Positions 27,293 to 35,303 of a stretch of 64,000 nucleotides of DNA are shown one piece after another (within the stretch, counting starts at the first letter, position 1; each line of letters begins with the position of its first letter). The notes below the pieces were generated by a model. It worked only from the letters and a program-made list of their open reading frames with translations. It was not told where the DNA came from and made no database searches. The stretch is from Streptomyces monashensis. GTDB taxonomy: Bacteria; Actinomycetota; Actinomycetes; Streptomycetales; Streptomycetaceae. Made by a program: the position numbers and the translations under genes. Location of the stretch: positions 142,679-206,678 of the forward strand of contig NZ_MLYO01000025.1 in NCBI RefSeq assembly GCF_001866665.1. The letters run 5' to 3'.

Positions 27293-27445
27293 CGGTGGCC
27301 TCCCGGCGTACGGTGCGAGATGTCTTCCAGCTTAGGAGCGTGTGCGCTCCGGTGGCGTGGGAAGGCGCCGCGGGCAATGGTGAGAGTGTGCCCCGTTCGG
27401 CGGCACCGGCACGGATGCGGTCATCCGGACCGAGGAGGAGGCATC

Positions 27446-27649
27446 ATGTCGACCAGCACACCCGACGAGTCCCGGTCGTCCGGCGACCACTGCACCCCGG
27501 ACGCCCTGCTGCACACCGCTCCCTCCCGGGATGTCACCCCGGAGGACTTCGTGATGGCGGCGGGCAGGGACGTCACTCCGAAGAACCTCGACTGGGCCCG
27601 TCGCAAGATGGCGACGGACCCGACGGCCGTCGAGAGGCTGCTGCCGTAA
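27446..27649 (+). CDS. Small hypothetical protein, 67 aa
   Basis: ATG 27446 lies 6 bases after a GGAGGAGG site. The protein is soluble and contains an internal repeat: SRDVTPEDFVMAAG and GRDVTPKNLDWARRKM both carry RDVTPxxxxxA, suggesting two short helix-loop units. It ends in AVERLLP. I know similar short proteins in Streptomyces but no function. A strong terminator follows. Confidence 0.75.
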   Translation: MSTSTPDESRSSGDHCTPDALLHTAPSRDVTPEDFVMAAGRDVTPKNLDWARRKMATDPTAVERLLP

Positions 27650-27670
27650 GGCGTCCGGGGAGCCGGAAAC

Positions 27671-27711
27671 AGGGGCGCGGGGCCGTGTGCGGCACACGGC
27701 CCCGCGCCCCT
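27671..27711. terminator. Strong bidirectional terminator
   Basis: AGGGGCGCGGGGCCGTGTG (27671-27689) and its exact complement (27693-27711) form a 19-bp perfect stem with a CGG loop. It lies between the convergent 67-codon gene and the nickel transporter gene. Confidence 0.85.
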
Positions 27712-27733
27712 GGCTCGCGCCGGTCCCGGCGGG

Positions 27734-28885
27734 TCAGTCCGCCGACTGTTCGGCCAGGCCCGCCGTCCACTTCTCCTCGATGCGGCCCGCCTTCCAGATC
27801 AGCAGGGCGACGGCCCAGGTGGCGAAGAACAGGCCGACGATGACGAAGCCGACGGTGTTGAGGTCGAGGCCGGAGATCCAGTCCCAGAAGGCGCCGTGCA
27901 GGTCCATCTTGTCGGCGAGGAGGCCGAGGAGTTCGACGGTGCCGATGATCAGGGCGACGGCGACGGACAGGCCGGTGATGGTGAGGTTGTAGTAGACCTT
28001 GCGGACCGGCTTGGAGAAGGCCCACTCGTAGGCGAAGTTCATGAACGAGCCGTCGATGGTGTCCAGCAACGACATGCCCGCGGCGAACAGGACCGGCAGG
28101 GTGAGGATGGCGTACCAGGGCAGGCCGGAGGCGGCACCGGAGCCGGCGAGGACCAGCAGGGCGATCTCGGTGGCGGTGTCGAAGCCGAGGCCGAAGAGCA
28201 GGCCCAGCGGGTACATCTGCCACGGCTTGCGGATGGTGCCGGTGACGCGGCCGAGCAGGCGGTTCATGAAGCCGCGGTTGTTGAGCTGGGTCTCCAGGGC
28301 GGCCTCGTCGTAGTGGCCCGAGCGCATCCTGCGGAACACCTTCCAGATGCCGGCCAGGATGACGAGGTTGATGCCGGCGATGAGGTAGAGGAAGGTGCCG
28401 GAGACCGTCGTGCCGATCAGGCCGGTGACCTCGTGCAGGTGTGAGTTGTCGTCGCGGACCGGGCCGGCCAGGGTCTTCAGGCCGAGCGAGAGCAGCAGGG
28501 AGAGGCCGAAGACGATGCTGGAGTGGCCGAGGGAGAACCAGAAGCCGACGGAGAGCGGGCGCTGTCCCTCGCCCATGAGCTTGCGGGTGGTGTTGTCGAT
28601 CGCCGCGATGTGGTCGGCGTCGAAGGCGTGCCGCATGCCGAGCGTGTAGGCGGTGATGCCGATGCCGATGCCGAAGGACTCCTTGCCCACGCTGAAGTGC
28701 TGCGGCGCGATGATCCCGACGAGCGTGCCCCAGCCGATGACGTGCAGCGCGAGCACGAAGCCGGTCATCCCGCCGACCCTGATCCATTCCTGCCGCGTCA
28801 TGGAGCCGCGGACGCGGTGCCAGAGCGACGGCCTGCCGTCGGCCTGGGCGGGGAGGGACGGAGCTGAACCAGGGGCGGCCGTCAT
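27734..28885 (-). CDS. NiCoT-family nickel/cobalt transporter
   Basis: 383 residues with about eight membrane helices. The signature motif RHAFDADHIAAIDNTTRKLM in helix II and the second motif LGFDTATEIALL mark the HoxN/NixA/NicT family, secondary importers of Ni2+ and/or Co2+. GFWFSLGHSSIVF and LFAAGMSLLDTIDGSFMNFAY are the other conserved segments. In Streptomyces nickel feeds the Ni superoxide dismutase and urease; neither is in this window. A promoter overlapped by a nickel-repressor (Nur)-like site lies about 60 bases upstream. Confidence 0.93.
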   Translation of the reverse strand: MTAAPGSAPSLPAQADGRPSLWHRVRGSMTRQEWIRVGGMTGFVLALHVIGWGTLVGIIAPQHFSVGKESFGIGIGITAYTLGMRHAFDADHIAAIDNTTRKLMGEGQRPLSVGFWFSLGHSSIVFGLSLLLSLGLKTLAGPVRDDNSHLHEVTGLIGTTVSGTFLYLIAGINLVILAGIWKVFRRMRSGHYDEAALETQLNNRGFMNRLLGRVTGTIRKPWQMYPLGLLFGLGFDTATEIALLVLAGSGAASGLPWYAILTLPVLFAAGMSLLDTIDGSFMNFAYEWAFSKPVRKVYYNLTITGLSVAVALIIGTVELLGLLADKMDLHGAFWDWISGLDLNTVGFVIVGLFFATWAVALLIWKAGRIEEKWTAGLAEQSAD

Positions 28886-28946
28886 CGGGAGGGTGTGTCC
28901 TTCGGTCGTACGGGTACGGCTGCACCGCGCAGCCTTGTGCCATCCT

Positions 28947-28974
28947 CTCCTACTTGCAACTCATGTGCAGTAAA
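28947..28974 (-). promoter_or_regulatory. Promoter overlapped by a Nur-like operator
   Basis: On the minus strand TTTACT (28974-28969) and TAGGAG (28952-28947) are 16 bases apart. The spacer contains TTGCAA (28954-28959), five bases, then GTGCAG (28965-28970) on the plus strand. The Streptomyces Nur box is TTGCAA-N5-TTGCAA, so one half is exact and the other matches four of six. Placement over the promoter of a nickel importer fits nickel repression. Confidence 0.6.
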
Positions 28975-28980
28975 GGGGGC

Positions 28981-29027
28981 GGCAGGCCTTTCCCATGGAA
29001 AAGGAAAAGAAACGGGAAAGACCTGCC
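28981..29027. terminator. Terminator after efeB
   Basis: GGCAGGCCTTTCCC (28981-28994) and GGGAAAGACCTGCC (29014-29027) pair over 14 positions with one mismatch around a purine-rich 19-base loop. It lies 44 bases beyond the efeB stop and shields the nickel-transporter promoter from read-through. Confidence 0.65.
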
Positions 29028-29070
29028 TCTGAGCTGCAGAAACGGTTGACCGGAGGGAGCGCGCGGAGGC

Positions 29071-30402
29071 TCAGGCGGAGAACATGCCCCGGCCGAGCCA
29101 GTCCTTCGCGTCCCGCACGCCGGGCAGGGCGAAGAAGTAGCCGCCGCCGGTCGGGGAGATGTAGTCGACGAGGGGCTCGTCGATCAGCCGGGTCTGCACG
29201 GCCTCGAACTGGCGCTTGACGTCCTGGTTGTAGCAGGCGAAGACCAGGCCCATGTCGAGGTTGCCGACGTTGTCCACGCCCCGGTCGTAGTTGAAGCCGC
29301 GGCGCAGGATGCGGGAGCTGTCGCTCTGCGCGGTGCGCGGGTTGGCGAGCCGGATGTGGGCGTCCAGCGGGATCGCGTTGCCCTTCGGGTCCTTGGCGTA
29401 CTGGGGGATGTCGGTCTCCTGGGCGCCGTCGAGCGGGGCGCCGGTGTCCTTGCGGCGGCCGAACATCTTCTCCTGCTCGCTGAGCGAGACCCGGTCCCAG
29501 AACTCGACCAGCATCCGGATGATCCGGATCACCTGGTAGCTGCCGCCGGTGGCCCAGGCGGGCTCGCCCTGGCCGGCGCCGACCCAGATCAGCCGGTCGG
29601 TCTCACGGGCGGAGGTGACGTCCGGGTTGGCTATGCCGTCCTTGAAGCCGAGCAGGTTGCGCTGGGCGCCGGTGGGGCGCGGGGCGTTCTGGAAGCCGTC
29701 GATGCGCCACTTGATCTGCATGGCGCCACGGGTGTGCCGGGCGATGTCGCGCAGCGCGTGCAGCACGGTGTCGGTGCTCTGGGCGCAGATCTGGAGCGAC
29801 AGGTCGCCGTGGCACTCGGCCGCGTTCAGGTTGTCGTTGGGGAAGGTCCGCATCGGGGTGAGCCGGGCGGGCCTGGCCTTGGCGAGGCCGTAGCGGTCGT
29901 CGAAGAGGGAGGCGCCGACGCCGACGGTGACCGTGAGGGCGTCGGAGGGGACCTCGGGGCCGAGGATGCCGTTGTCCGAGGGCGGCGCGCCGACGCCGAG
30001 GTCGGCCGGGGCGCCGCCGGCGGTGAGGAAGCGGGCCCGCTCGGTGATGGTCTTCAGCAGGTCGGTCAGGCCCGCCCGGTCGTCGGCGATGACGTCCAGG
30101 GAGACGAAGGTGGCCGCGGCCGGCGCGGGGGTGAGGATGCCGGCCTGGTGGGCGCCGTGGAAGGGGACCTCGGCACCGCCGTCGGGGTGGGAGGTCTGCG
30201 CCTCGGCGGTGCCGCCGCTCTCGCCGAGTGCGAAGCCGCCGCCGGCCAGCACCGCTCCGGCGGCACCGGCGCCCAGCGCCGTGCGCACGAAGGAGCGGCG
30301 GGCGGGGCCGACGGGGCAGGTCGGCTGGTCGGCGGTGGACATCGGCGGGGTCCCTTCGGGGTGCGGGTGCGCGGACGGCATCGGGCAGGCGTGGTCGGTC
30401 AT
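29071..30402 (-). CDS. efeB: Tat-exported Dyp-type heme peroxidase of the iron importer
   Basis: 443 residues. The twin-arginine signal RRSFVRTALGAGAAGAVLAGG lies near residue 35; the start might instead be the later ATG before STADQP. The Dyp fold has the diagnostic GFKDG motif (LLGFKDGIANPD) and the proximal His region near DAHIRLANPR. In the EfeUOB system EfeB works outside the membrane on heme or on oxidising ferrous iron. Its ATG shares one base with the stop of efeUO (TGATG), so translation is coupled. Confidence 0.93.
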   Translation of the reverse strand: MTDHACPMPSAHPHPEGTPPMSTADQPTCPVGPARRSFVRTALGAGAAGAVLAGGGFALGESGGTAEAQTSHPDGGAEVPFHGAHQAGILTPAPAAATFVSLDVIADDRAGLTDLLKTITERARFLTAGGAPADLGVGAPPSDNGILGPEVPSDALTVTVGVGASLFDDRYGLAKARPARLTPMRTFPNDNLNAAECHGDLSLQICAQSTDTVLHALRDIARHTRGAMQIKWRIDGFQNAPRPTGAQRNLLGFKDGIANPDVTSARETDRLIWVGAGQGEPAWATGGSYQVIRIIRMLVEFWDRVSLSEQEKMFGRRKDTGAPLDGAQETDIPQYAKDPKGNAIPLDAHIRLANPRTAQSDSSRILRRGFNYDRGVDNVGNLDMGLVFACYNQDVKRQFEAVQTRLIDEPLVDYISPTGGGYFFALPGVRDAKDWLGRGMFSA

Positions 30403-32429
30403 CAGGCGGACTTCCGGATCTCGAGCAGGTCCGGGATGGGGGCGAGGTCCTCCAGCAGCTGGCCGGCGGCGCCGTTCAGCCGCTGCCGGTCGCTCGCGCC
30501 GAGCTGGTCGACGGGCGTCCAGTGGCCGCCGTCGTGGGCGGCGTCCAGCAGCTTCTGCACGCGCGCGATGTCCGCGTCGACCGTCGGGAGGACCTTCGGC
30601 GCGCGGCTGGTGAGCAGCGGCTTGAGGACGGTGAGCAGCTCGCGGGTGCCGGAGAGGTTGGCGTCGGCGGTGGCGAGGTTGGTACCGCTGCCCTCGTCGG
30701 TGTCGCCGGTCAGCTCGAACTGGAGGGTGTTCTCCAGGATCTCGTGGGCGCGCAGGGGCAGGTCACCGGGGTCGAAGTCCTGGCTCGGGAACGCTTTTTG
30801 CAGACCCGCGACGTCGGTGGCGAGCTGCTGGGCGGGGCCGGTCAGGTCCTTGGCGGACTGTCCGTGCCACAGGCCGTACTCGATGCGGTGGAAGCCCGCG
30901 AAGTCCTTATCGTGCACGCCGTCGGTCAGTCCGTCGGCCCGGCCGTTGATCTTCTTGTCGAAGTCCTCGAAGGTGCCGTAGGCGGCGCCGAGCGAGGAGT
31001 AGGTGCGGTGGGCGGTGAGCCAGTCGGTGCGGGCCTTGTCGAGGTGGTCGCCCTTGATGTCGTCGGCGAGCGTCCTCGTCTGGCCGGCCAGGGTGTCCAG
31101 GCCCTGGCCGACGTACGCCTTGTACTGCTTCAGCGGCGCGGCGAGGTCCTGCTCGGAGACGGGGACGACCGGCCTGGCCGCGCCGCCGCCGGTGACGGTG
31201 ACGGACTTGGAGGTGACGGCCTTGCCGCCGGTGGGGACGCAGCGCCAGGCGTAGGTGCCGCCGGCGACGGTGGCGACGAGGTCGCGGGTGGTGCCGGGGG
31301 CGAGGCCCTCGATCTCGCCGTAGACCGCGCTGGTCGACGGGTCGATGAGGTACACCTCGGAGGTCTTGCCGCCGGTGTTCTTCATCTGGAAGGTCTGCCG
31401 GCCCGGCTTGGGCGCGGTGAAGCCCTTGCCGCACTCGCTCTCGGAGACGGCGACGGTCTGGTCGCCGGCGGGCTTGGGCCGGGAGAGGGCGACGACGGCT
31501 CCGGCGATGACGGCGGGTACGGCGACCACGGCGGCCGGCACGACCCAGACCGGGCGGCGCCGCGCGGCCTTCGGCTGCCGCTCGGTCTCGGTGCGCTCCT
31601 TGGCCGGCTTCGGCGTCGTGCCCCGTACGCCGCGCACGAACAGGGTCATGACGACGGCCAGGTAGCCGACGTAGGCGACCACCTGCAGCCAGGTCATGGT
31701 CGGGGTGAGGTTGAGGACGCCCTGGACGAGGGTGCTGTACCAGGAGCCGGCGTCGACGCTGCTGCCGAGGTCGACCGCGTAGGCGGTCTTGCCGGGCAGC
31801 ACGCCGCCTTCCTGGAGGTCACGCAGGCCGTAGCCGAGGACACCGGCCGCGATGACGATCAGGACGGCGCCGGTGGCGGTGAAGAACTTCGTCAGGTTGA
31901 TCTTCAGCACCCGGCGGTACAGACCCCAGCACAGGATCGTCGCGAGGACCAGGCCGATGCCGGCGCCGGCCAGCGGGCCCGCGGACTCACCGGCCGCCTG
32001 GGCGGTGGTCCACAAGAAGAGGGCGGTCTCCAGGCCCTCACGGCCGACGGCGAGGAAGGAGGTGAGGATCAGCACACCGGAGCCCATGGCGAGCGCGCCG
32101 GTGACCTTCTCCTTCAGCTCGCCGGACAGGCTGCGGGCGGAGCGGCGCATCCAGAACACCATGGCGGTGACGAACGCGACGGCGATCACGCTGAGGGTGC
32201 CGCCGAAGGCCTCCTGGGCGGTCTGCGGCATGGAGGCGGCGGTGAAGGTGAGCACCGCGCCGAAGCTCATGGCCACCGCGACGGCGGCGAGGACGCCGGT
32301 CCACACCTGGGGGAGCCGCGAGCGCGCCTCGGCCCGGACCAGGGTGGCGACGAGGATGGAGACGATGAGTCCGGCTTCGAGTCCCTCCCTCAATCCGATC
32401 AGGAAACTCGGAAACGCGTCGTCCCACAT
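30402..32429 (-). CDS. efeU-efeO: Fused EfeU permease - EfeO iron-binding protein
   Basis: 675 residues. Residues 1-275 are the seven-helix EfeU/FTR1 permease with both iron-binding motifs, R14-E15-G-L-E18 and R130-E131-G-L-E134. After a Lys/Arg-rich linker and one extra membrane helix (near 310-330), residues 330-420 are the cupredoxin part of EfeO. Residues 425-675 are its M75/imelysin-like part, with HRIEYGLWHG as the conserved HxxE motif. In E. coli these are two proteins; fusion puts the periplasmic-type binding domain on the outer face of its own permease. The protein imports ferrous/ferric iron together with EfeB. Start ATG has GGGAGG before it, and an iron box lies 30 bases upstream. 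Confidence 0.93.
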   Translation of the reverse strand: MWDDAFPSFLIGLREGLEAGLIVSILVATLVRAEARSRLPQVWTGVLAAVAVAMSFGAVLTFTAASMPQTAQEAFGGTLSVIAVAFVTAMVFWMRRSARSLSGELKEKVTGALAMGSGVLILTSFLAVGREGLETALFLWTTAQAAGESAGPLAGAGIGLVLATILCWGLYRRVLKINLTKFFTATGAVLIVIAAGVLGYGLRDLQEGGVLPGKTAYAVDLGSSVDAGSWYSTLVQGVLNLTPTMTWLQVVAYVGYLAVVMTLFVRGVRGTTPKPAKERTETERQPKAARRRPVWVVPAAVVAVPAVIAGAVVALSRPKPAGDQTVAVSESECGKGFTAPKPGRQTFQMKNTGGKTSEVYLIDPSTSAVYGEIEGLAPGTTRDLVATVAGGTYAWRCVPTGGKAVTSKSVTVTGGGAARPVVPVSEQDLAAPLKQYKAYVGQGLDTLAGQTRTLADDIKGDHLDKARTDWLTAHRTYSSLGAAYGTFEDFDKKINGRADGLTDGVHDKDFAGFHRIEYGLWHGQSAKDLTGPAQQLATDVAGLQKAFPSQDFDPGDLPLRAHEILENTLQFELTGDTDEGSGTNLATADANLSGTRELLTVLKPLLTSRAPKVLPTVDADIARVQKLLDAAHDGGHWTPVDQLGASDRQRLNGAAGQLLEDLAPIPDLLEIRKSA

Positions 32430-32458
32430 GACCTGCTGCCCTCCCAGACCTACTTAGT

Positions 32459-32477
32459 GAAGGCATGCCTAACCTTC
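32459..32477 (-). promoter_or_regulatory. Iron box (DmdR/IdeR type) of the efe operon
   Basis: GAAGGCATGCCTAACCTTC holds the half-site CCTAACCT and matches 12 of 19 positions of the actinobacterial iron box. It sits just before efeUO, where an iron-bound repressor would block transcription. Confidence 0.5.
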
Positions 32478-32544
32478 GCGGACCATCATGACGATGGCCA
32501 TGTAGTCAGTCGGTCATGAAATGGCAATGGAAAGGTAAAGTCCG

Positions 32545-32602
32545 GGAACGATCCGCTCTCCTCGTTCGTCTACACTTCCGTCGACCGTCTACAAATATGT
32601 AG
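32545..32602 (+). promoter_or_regulatory. ECF-type promoter and repeats before the DedA operon
   Basis: GGAAC (32545-32549) and CGTC (32567-32570) are 17 bases apart, the look of an extracytoplasmic sigma (SigE-like) promoter. CGTCTACA is repeated directly at 32567-32574 and 32586-32593. The second copy forms the dyad CTACA-AATA-TGTAG (32589-32602). This suggests ECF control plus a second DNA-binding protein. Motif reading only. Confidence 0.4.
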
Positions 32603-32667
32603 TCGGATGGAGTCGAGATGTCCTTCGAGACGTACGTCGAAGGAACCCGAAAGAAGGGCGTACGGCG

Positions 32668-33333
32668 ATGGCCACTCCCCCACACCTGGCATCGCAGCTC
32701 GCGGTCAACGTGCTCGACGCCCACTCCCTGCTCGCCGCCTTCGGCGTGCTCGGTGTCGGCGTGGTGCTCTTCGCCGAGACCGGCCTGCTGATCGGGTTCT
32801 TCCTGCCCGGGGACTCGCTGCTGTTCACCGCGGGCCTGCTGTGCACGGGCTCGGCGAGCAGCGGGCTGCATCTCTCCCTCGGCCCGCTGCTCACCGCCGC
32901 GGCCGTCGGCGCGCTGACCGGCTCGCAGTGCGGCTTCCTGATCGGCCGGAAGGCGGGCGGCGCGCTGCTGGCCCGCACCCGGTCGGCCAAGCTGCGCGAG
33001 GGCGCGCAGCGCGCCGAGGAACTGCTGGAGCGCTACGGCCACGCGAAGGCGATCGTGCTGGCCCGCTTCGTCCCGGTGGTGCGCACGGTGCTCAACCCCA
33101 TGGCGGGCGCGCTCGGCGTGCCGGCGCGGACGTTCACCGTCTGGCAGACGGTGGGCGGGCTCGTGTGGAGCCTCGGCCTCACCCTCGCCGGATACGCGCT
33201 GGGCTCCTCGATCCCCAATGTGGACAAGTACCTGCTGCCGGTGATCGCGCTGATCGTCGTGGTGTCCCTGCTGCCGCTCGCCGCCGAGCTGCTGCGCGCC
33301 CGCCGTGCCGCCAAGGAGGGGGTGCGCGGATGA
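32668..33333 (+). CDS. DedA-family membrane protein
   Basis: 221 residues with four or five membrane segments. FFLPGDSLLFTAGLLC and ARFVPVVRTVLNPMAGALG are the two re-entrant motifs of the DedA (SNARE-associated) family, including the conserved Arg. Recent work on the family shows members that flip undecaprenyl phosphate back across the membrane. It is the first gene of a coupled run: its TGA overlaps the next ATG. Two PAP2 phosphatases downstream support a role in recycling the lipid carrier, though this is inference. Confidence 0.9.
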   Translation: MATPPHLASQLAVNVLDAHSLLAAFGVLGVGVVLFAETGLLIGFFLPGDSLLFTAGLLCTGSASSGLHLSLGPLLTAAAVGALTGSQCGFLIGRKAGGALLARTRSAKLREGAQRAEELLERYGHAKAIVLARFVPVVRTVLNPMAGALGVPARTFTVWQTVGGLVWSLGLTLAGYALGSSIPNVDKYLLPVIALIVVVSLLPLAAELLRARRAAKEGVRG

Positions 33334-33932
33334 ACCTCGCCCTGACGGGCTCGTCGGTCGACGGGCCGCTCTACCGGGACGTGGTGGACCTCGCCCACCG
33401 GACCCCCGGCTGGCTGGACGGCGTGATCGCGGTGTGGTCGGCGTACGGGCTGGCGGTGTTCGCGCTGCTCATGCTCGTCGGCTGGTGGCGGGCCCGCCGC
33501 GAGGGCACCACGGCGGCACTGACCGCGCTGGCCGTCCCCGCGGTGGTGGTACTGGCGTACGCGGTGACCAGCGTGGTGAAGCCGCTGGTGGCCGAGGACC
33601 GGCCGTGCCGGCATCTGGCCTTCCGCACGCTGGAGGCGTGTCCCACGCGGGGTGACTGGTCGTTCCCGAGCAACCACGCCACGATCGCCTTCGCGGCGGC
33701 GGTGGCCCTCTTCTTCGTCTCCCGGCGCCTCGGCGTGGTGGCGGCGGTGTGCGCGGGCGCCATGGGGGCGTCCCGGGTGTGGGTCGGGGTGCACTATCCG
33801 CACGACGTCGCCGTGGGTGCGGCGGTCGGCGCGGCGGTGGCGTTCCTCGCCATGACCGCCTTGAAGCGACTGCCGGAGGATCTGCCGAGACGGTTGTCGG
33901 GAACGCGGCTGCGGCCCTTGCTGGTGTCATGA
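33330..33932 (+). CDS. PAP2-family membrane phosphatase (first copy)
   Basis: 200 residues, about five membrane helices. All three PAP2 motifs are present: KPLVAEDRP, WSFPSNHATIAF and SRVWVGVHYPHDV, with the catalytic His of the last two. The family removes phosphate from lipid carriers such as undecaprenyl diphosphate. ATG overlaps the DedA stop (ATGA) and its own stop overlaps the next start in the same way, so the products are probably made in fixed ratio. Confidence 0.92.
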   Translation: MNLALTGSSVDGPLYRDVVDLAHRTPGWLDGVIAVWSAYGLAVFALLMLVGWWRARREGTTAALTALAVPAVVVLAYAVTSVVKPLVAEDRPCRHLAFRTLEACPTRGDWSFPSNHATIAFAAAVALFFVSRRLGVVAAVCAGAMGASRVWVGVHYPHDVAVGAAVGAAVAFLAMTALKRLPEDLPRRLSGTRLRPLLVS

Positions 33933-34684
33933 ACCGCGGCCGGTTCACCGAGTCGGCGGGCACCGTCGCCCTGGCCGCCTGGATGGCGTTCGCGGCGCTG
34001 ACCGCCGTGCTGGTCAGCGACCAGGCCGGCCCGCTCTCTCCGGACCGGGGCCTGCTGTCCTGGTCCGTCGCGCACCGCCCGCCGGTCGCGGTGGCGCTCG
34101 CCCGCGGGCTGACCGCGACGGGCACGGGTGCCGTGCCCTACGTCCTGGCGGCCCTGGCCGGGCTGATCGCGGGCAGCACGGCGCGGCGGCGGCTGACGGC
34201 CGCGGTGCTCGCCGTCGCCTGCCTCGGCGCGGGCCAGGCGGTGCGCTACGGCGTCATGAACCTGGTCGCCCGCGCCCGGCCGCCGCGGCACGACTGGCAG
34301 ACGCAGGCCTCCGGCTGGTCGTTCCCCTCCGGCCACACCACCACCAGCGCGCTGACGGCCGGGCTGCTGATCCTGGCCCTCGCTCTGCGCGCCCCGCGGG
34401 GCCGGACCGTGCTGTGCGCGCTGGTCGCGCTCTGGGCGGCAGGGGTCGGACTGACCCGCGTCTACCTCGGCGTGCACTGGTTCACCGACGTCGTCGGCGG
34501 CTGGCTGTTCGCGGTCGGCTGGCTCGCCCTGTGCACCGGCGCGGCGGCCCGCCGGCTGCCCGCGCGTCACCTGCCCGGGCCCCCCGAGCCGGGCCCACCC
34601 CACCCGAGCGATCCGGCCGACGGGCCGGTGGAGAGTCATGCGCCAAAGGATCCTCATCGTCGAGGACGATCACGCCCTGCGTGA
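33929..34684 (+). CDS. PAP2-family membrane phosphatase (second copy)
   Basis: 251 residues, six membrane helices. The motifs are ARARPPRH, WSFPSGHTTTSAL and TRVYLGVHWFTDV. It is clearly diverged from the preceding copy, so this is an old duplication or two independent recruitments. The last 45 residues are Pro-rich and end in an Arg-rich tail, and its final 47 bases overlap the response-regulator gene in another frame. Confidence 0.9.
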   Translation: MNRGRFTESAGTVALAAWMAFAALTAVLVSDQAGPLSPDRGLLSWSVAHRPPVAVALARGLTATGTGAVPYVLAALAGLIAGSTARRRLTAAVLAVACLGAGQAVRYGVMNLVARARPPRHDWQTQASGWSFPSGHTTTSALTAGLLILALALRAPRGRTVLCALVALWAAGVGLTRVYLGVHWFTDVVGGWLFAVGWLALCTGAAARRLPARHLPGPPEPGPPHPSDPADGPVESHAPKDPHRRGRSRPA

Positions 34685-35303
34685 CGTACTGCGCCGAGGT
34701 CTGCACGACGAGGACTTCGACACGGTCACGGCCGCCGACGGCGCCACCGCCCTGCGGCTGGCGACACCGGACGTGTCCGCCGTCGTGCTGGACGTCGGCC
34801 TGCCCGACGCCGACGGCCGCGACGTCTGCCAGGCGATGCGGGCGGGCGGCTTCCTCGCCCCGGTCGTCTTCCTGACCGCGCGGCACGGGCTGACCGACCG
34901 CCTCTCCGGCTTCTCGGCCGGCGGCGACGACTACCTGCCCAAGCCCTTCCACCTCGCCGAGCTGACCGCCCGGCTGCGCGCCGCCCTGCGCCGAGCCGCA
35001 CCGCCGCCCGTGGCCGCCACGGCGGGCGGCCTGGTGCTGGACGCCGTCCGGCACAGCGCCACCGTGGACGGCGACCGCGTCGACCTCACCCCGACCGAGT
35101 TCCGGCTGCTGGCGGCGCTCGCGGCGGCGGGCGGGGAACTGGTACGGCGCCGTGAACTGCTGCGCGCGGGCTGGCCGGAGGGAGCCCAGGTCAGCGACAA
35201 CACGCTGGACCAGTATCTGACCCGGCTGCGCCGCAAGCTGCGTGCGGCGGGCAGCGACCTGACCATCGCCACGGCCCGCGGGATCGGCCACCGCCTGACA
35301 TGA
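34638..35303 (+). CDS. OmpR/PhoB-family response regulator
   Basis: 221 residues. Receiver domain 1-118 has the acidic pair E9-D10-D11, the phospho-acceptor D52 (VVLDVGLPDADG) and the Lys in YLPKPFH. The C-terminal winged helix (LTPTEFRLLAALAAAGG, then SDNTLDQYLTRLRRKL) binds DNA. It overlaps the second PAP2 gene by 47 bases and its TGA overlaps the kinase start. Direct repeats before the DedA gene are a candidate target. Confidence 0.93.
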   Translation: MRQRILIVEDDHALRDVLRRGLHDEDFDTVTAADGATALRLATPDVSAVVLDVGLPDADGRDVCQAMRAGGFLAPVVFLTARHGLTDRLSGFSAGGDDYLPKPFHLAELTARLRAALRRAAPPPVAATAGGLVLDAVRHSATVDGDRVDLTPTEFRLLAALAAAGGELVRRRELLRAGWPEGAQVSDNTLDQYLTRLRRKLRAAGSDLTIATARGIGHRLT

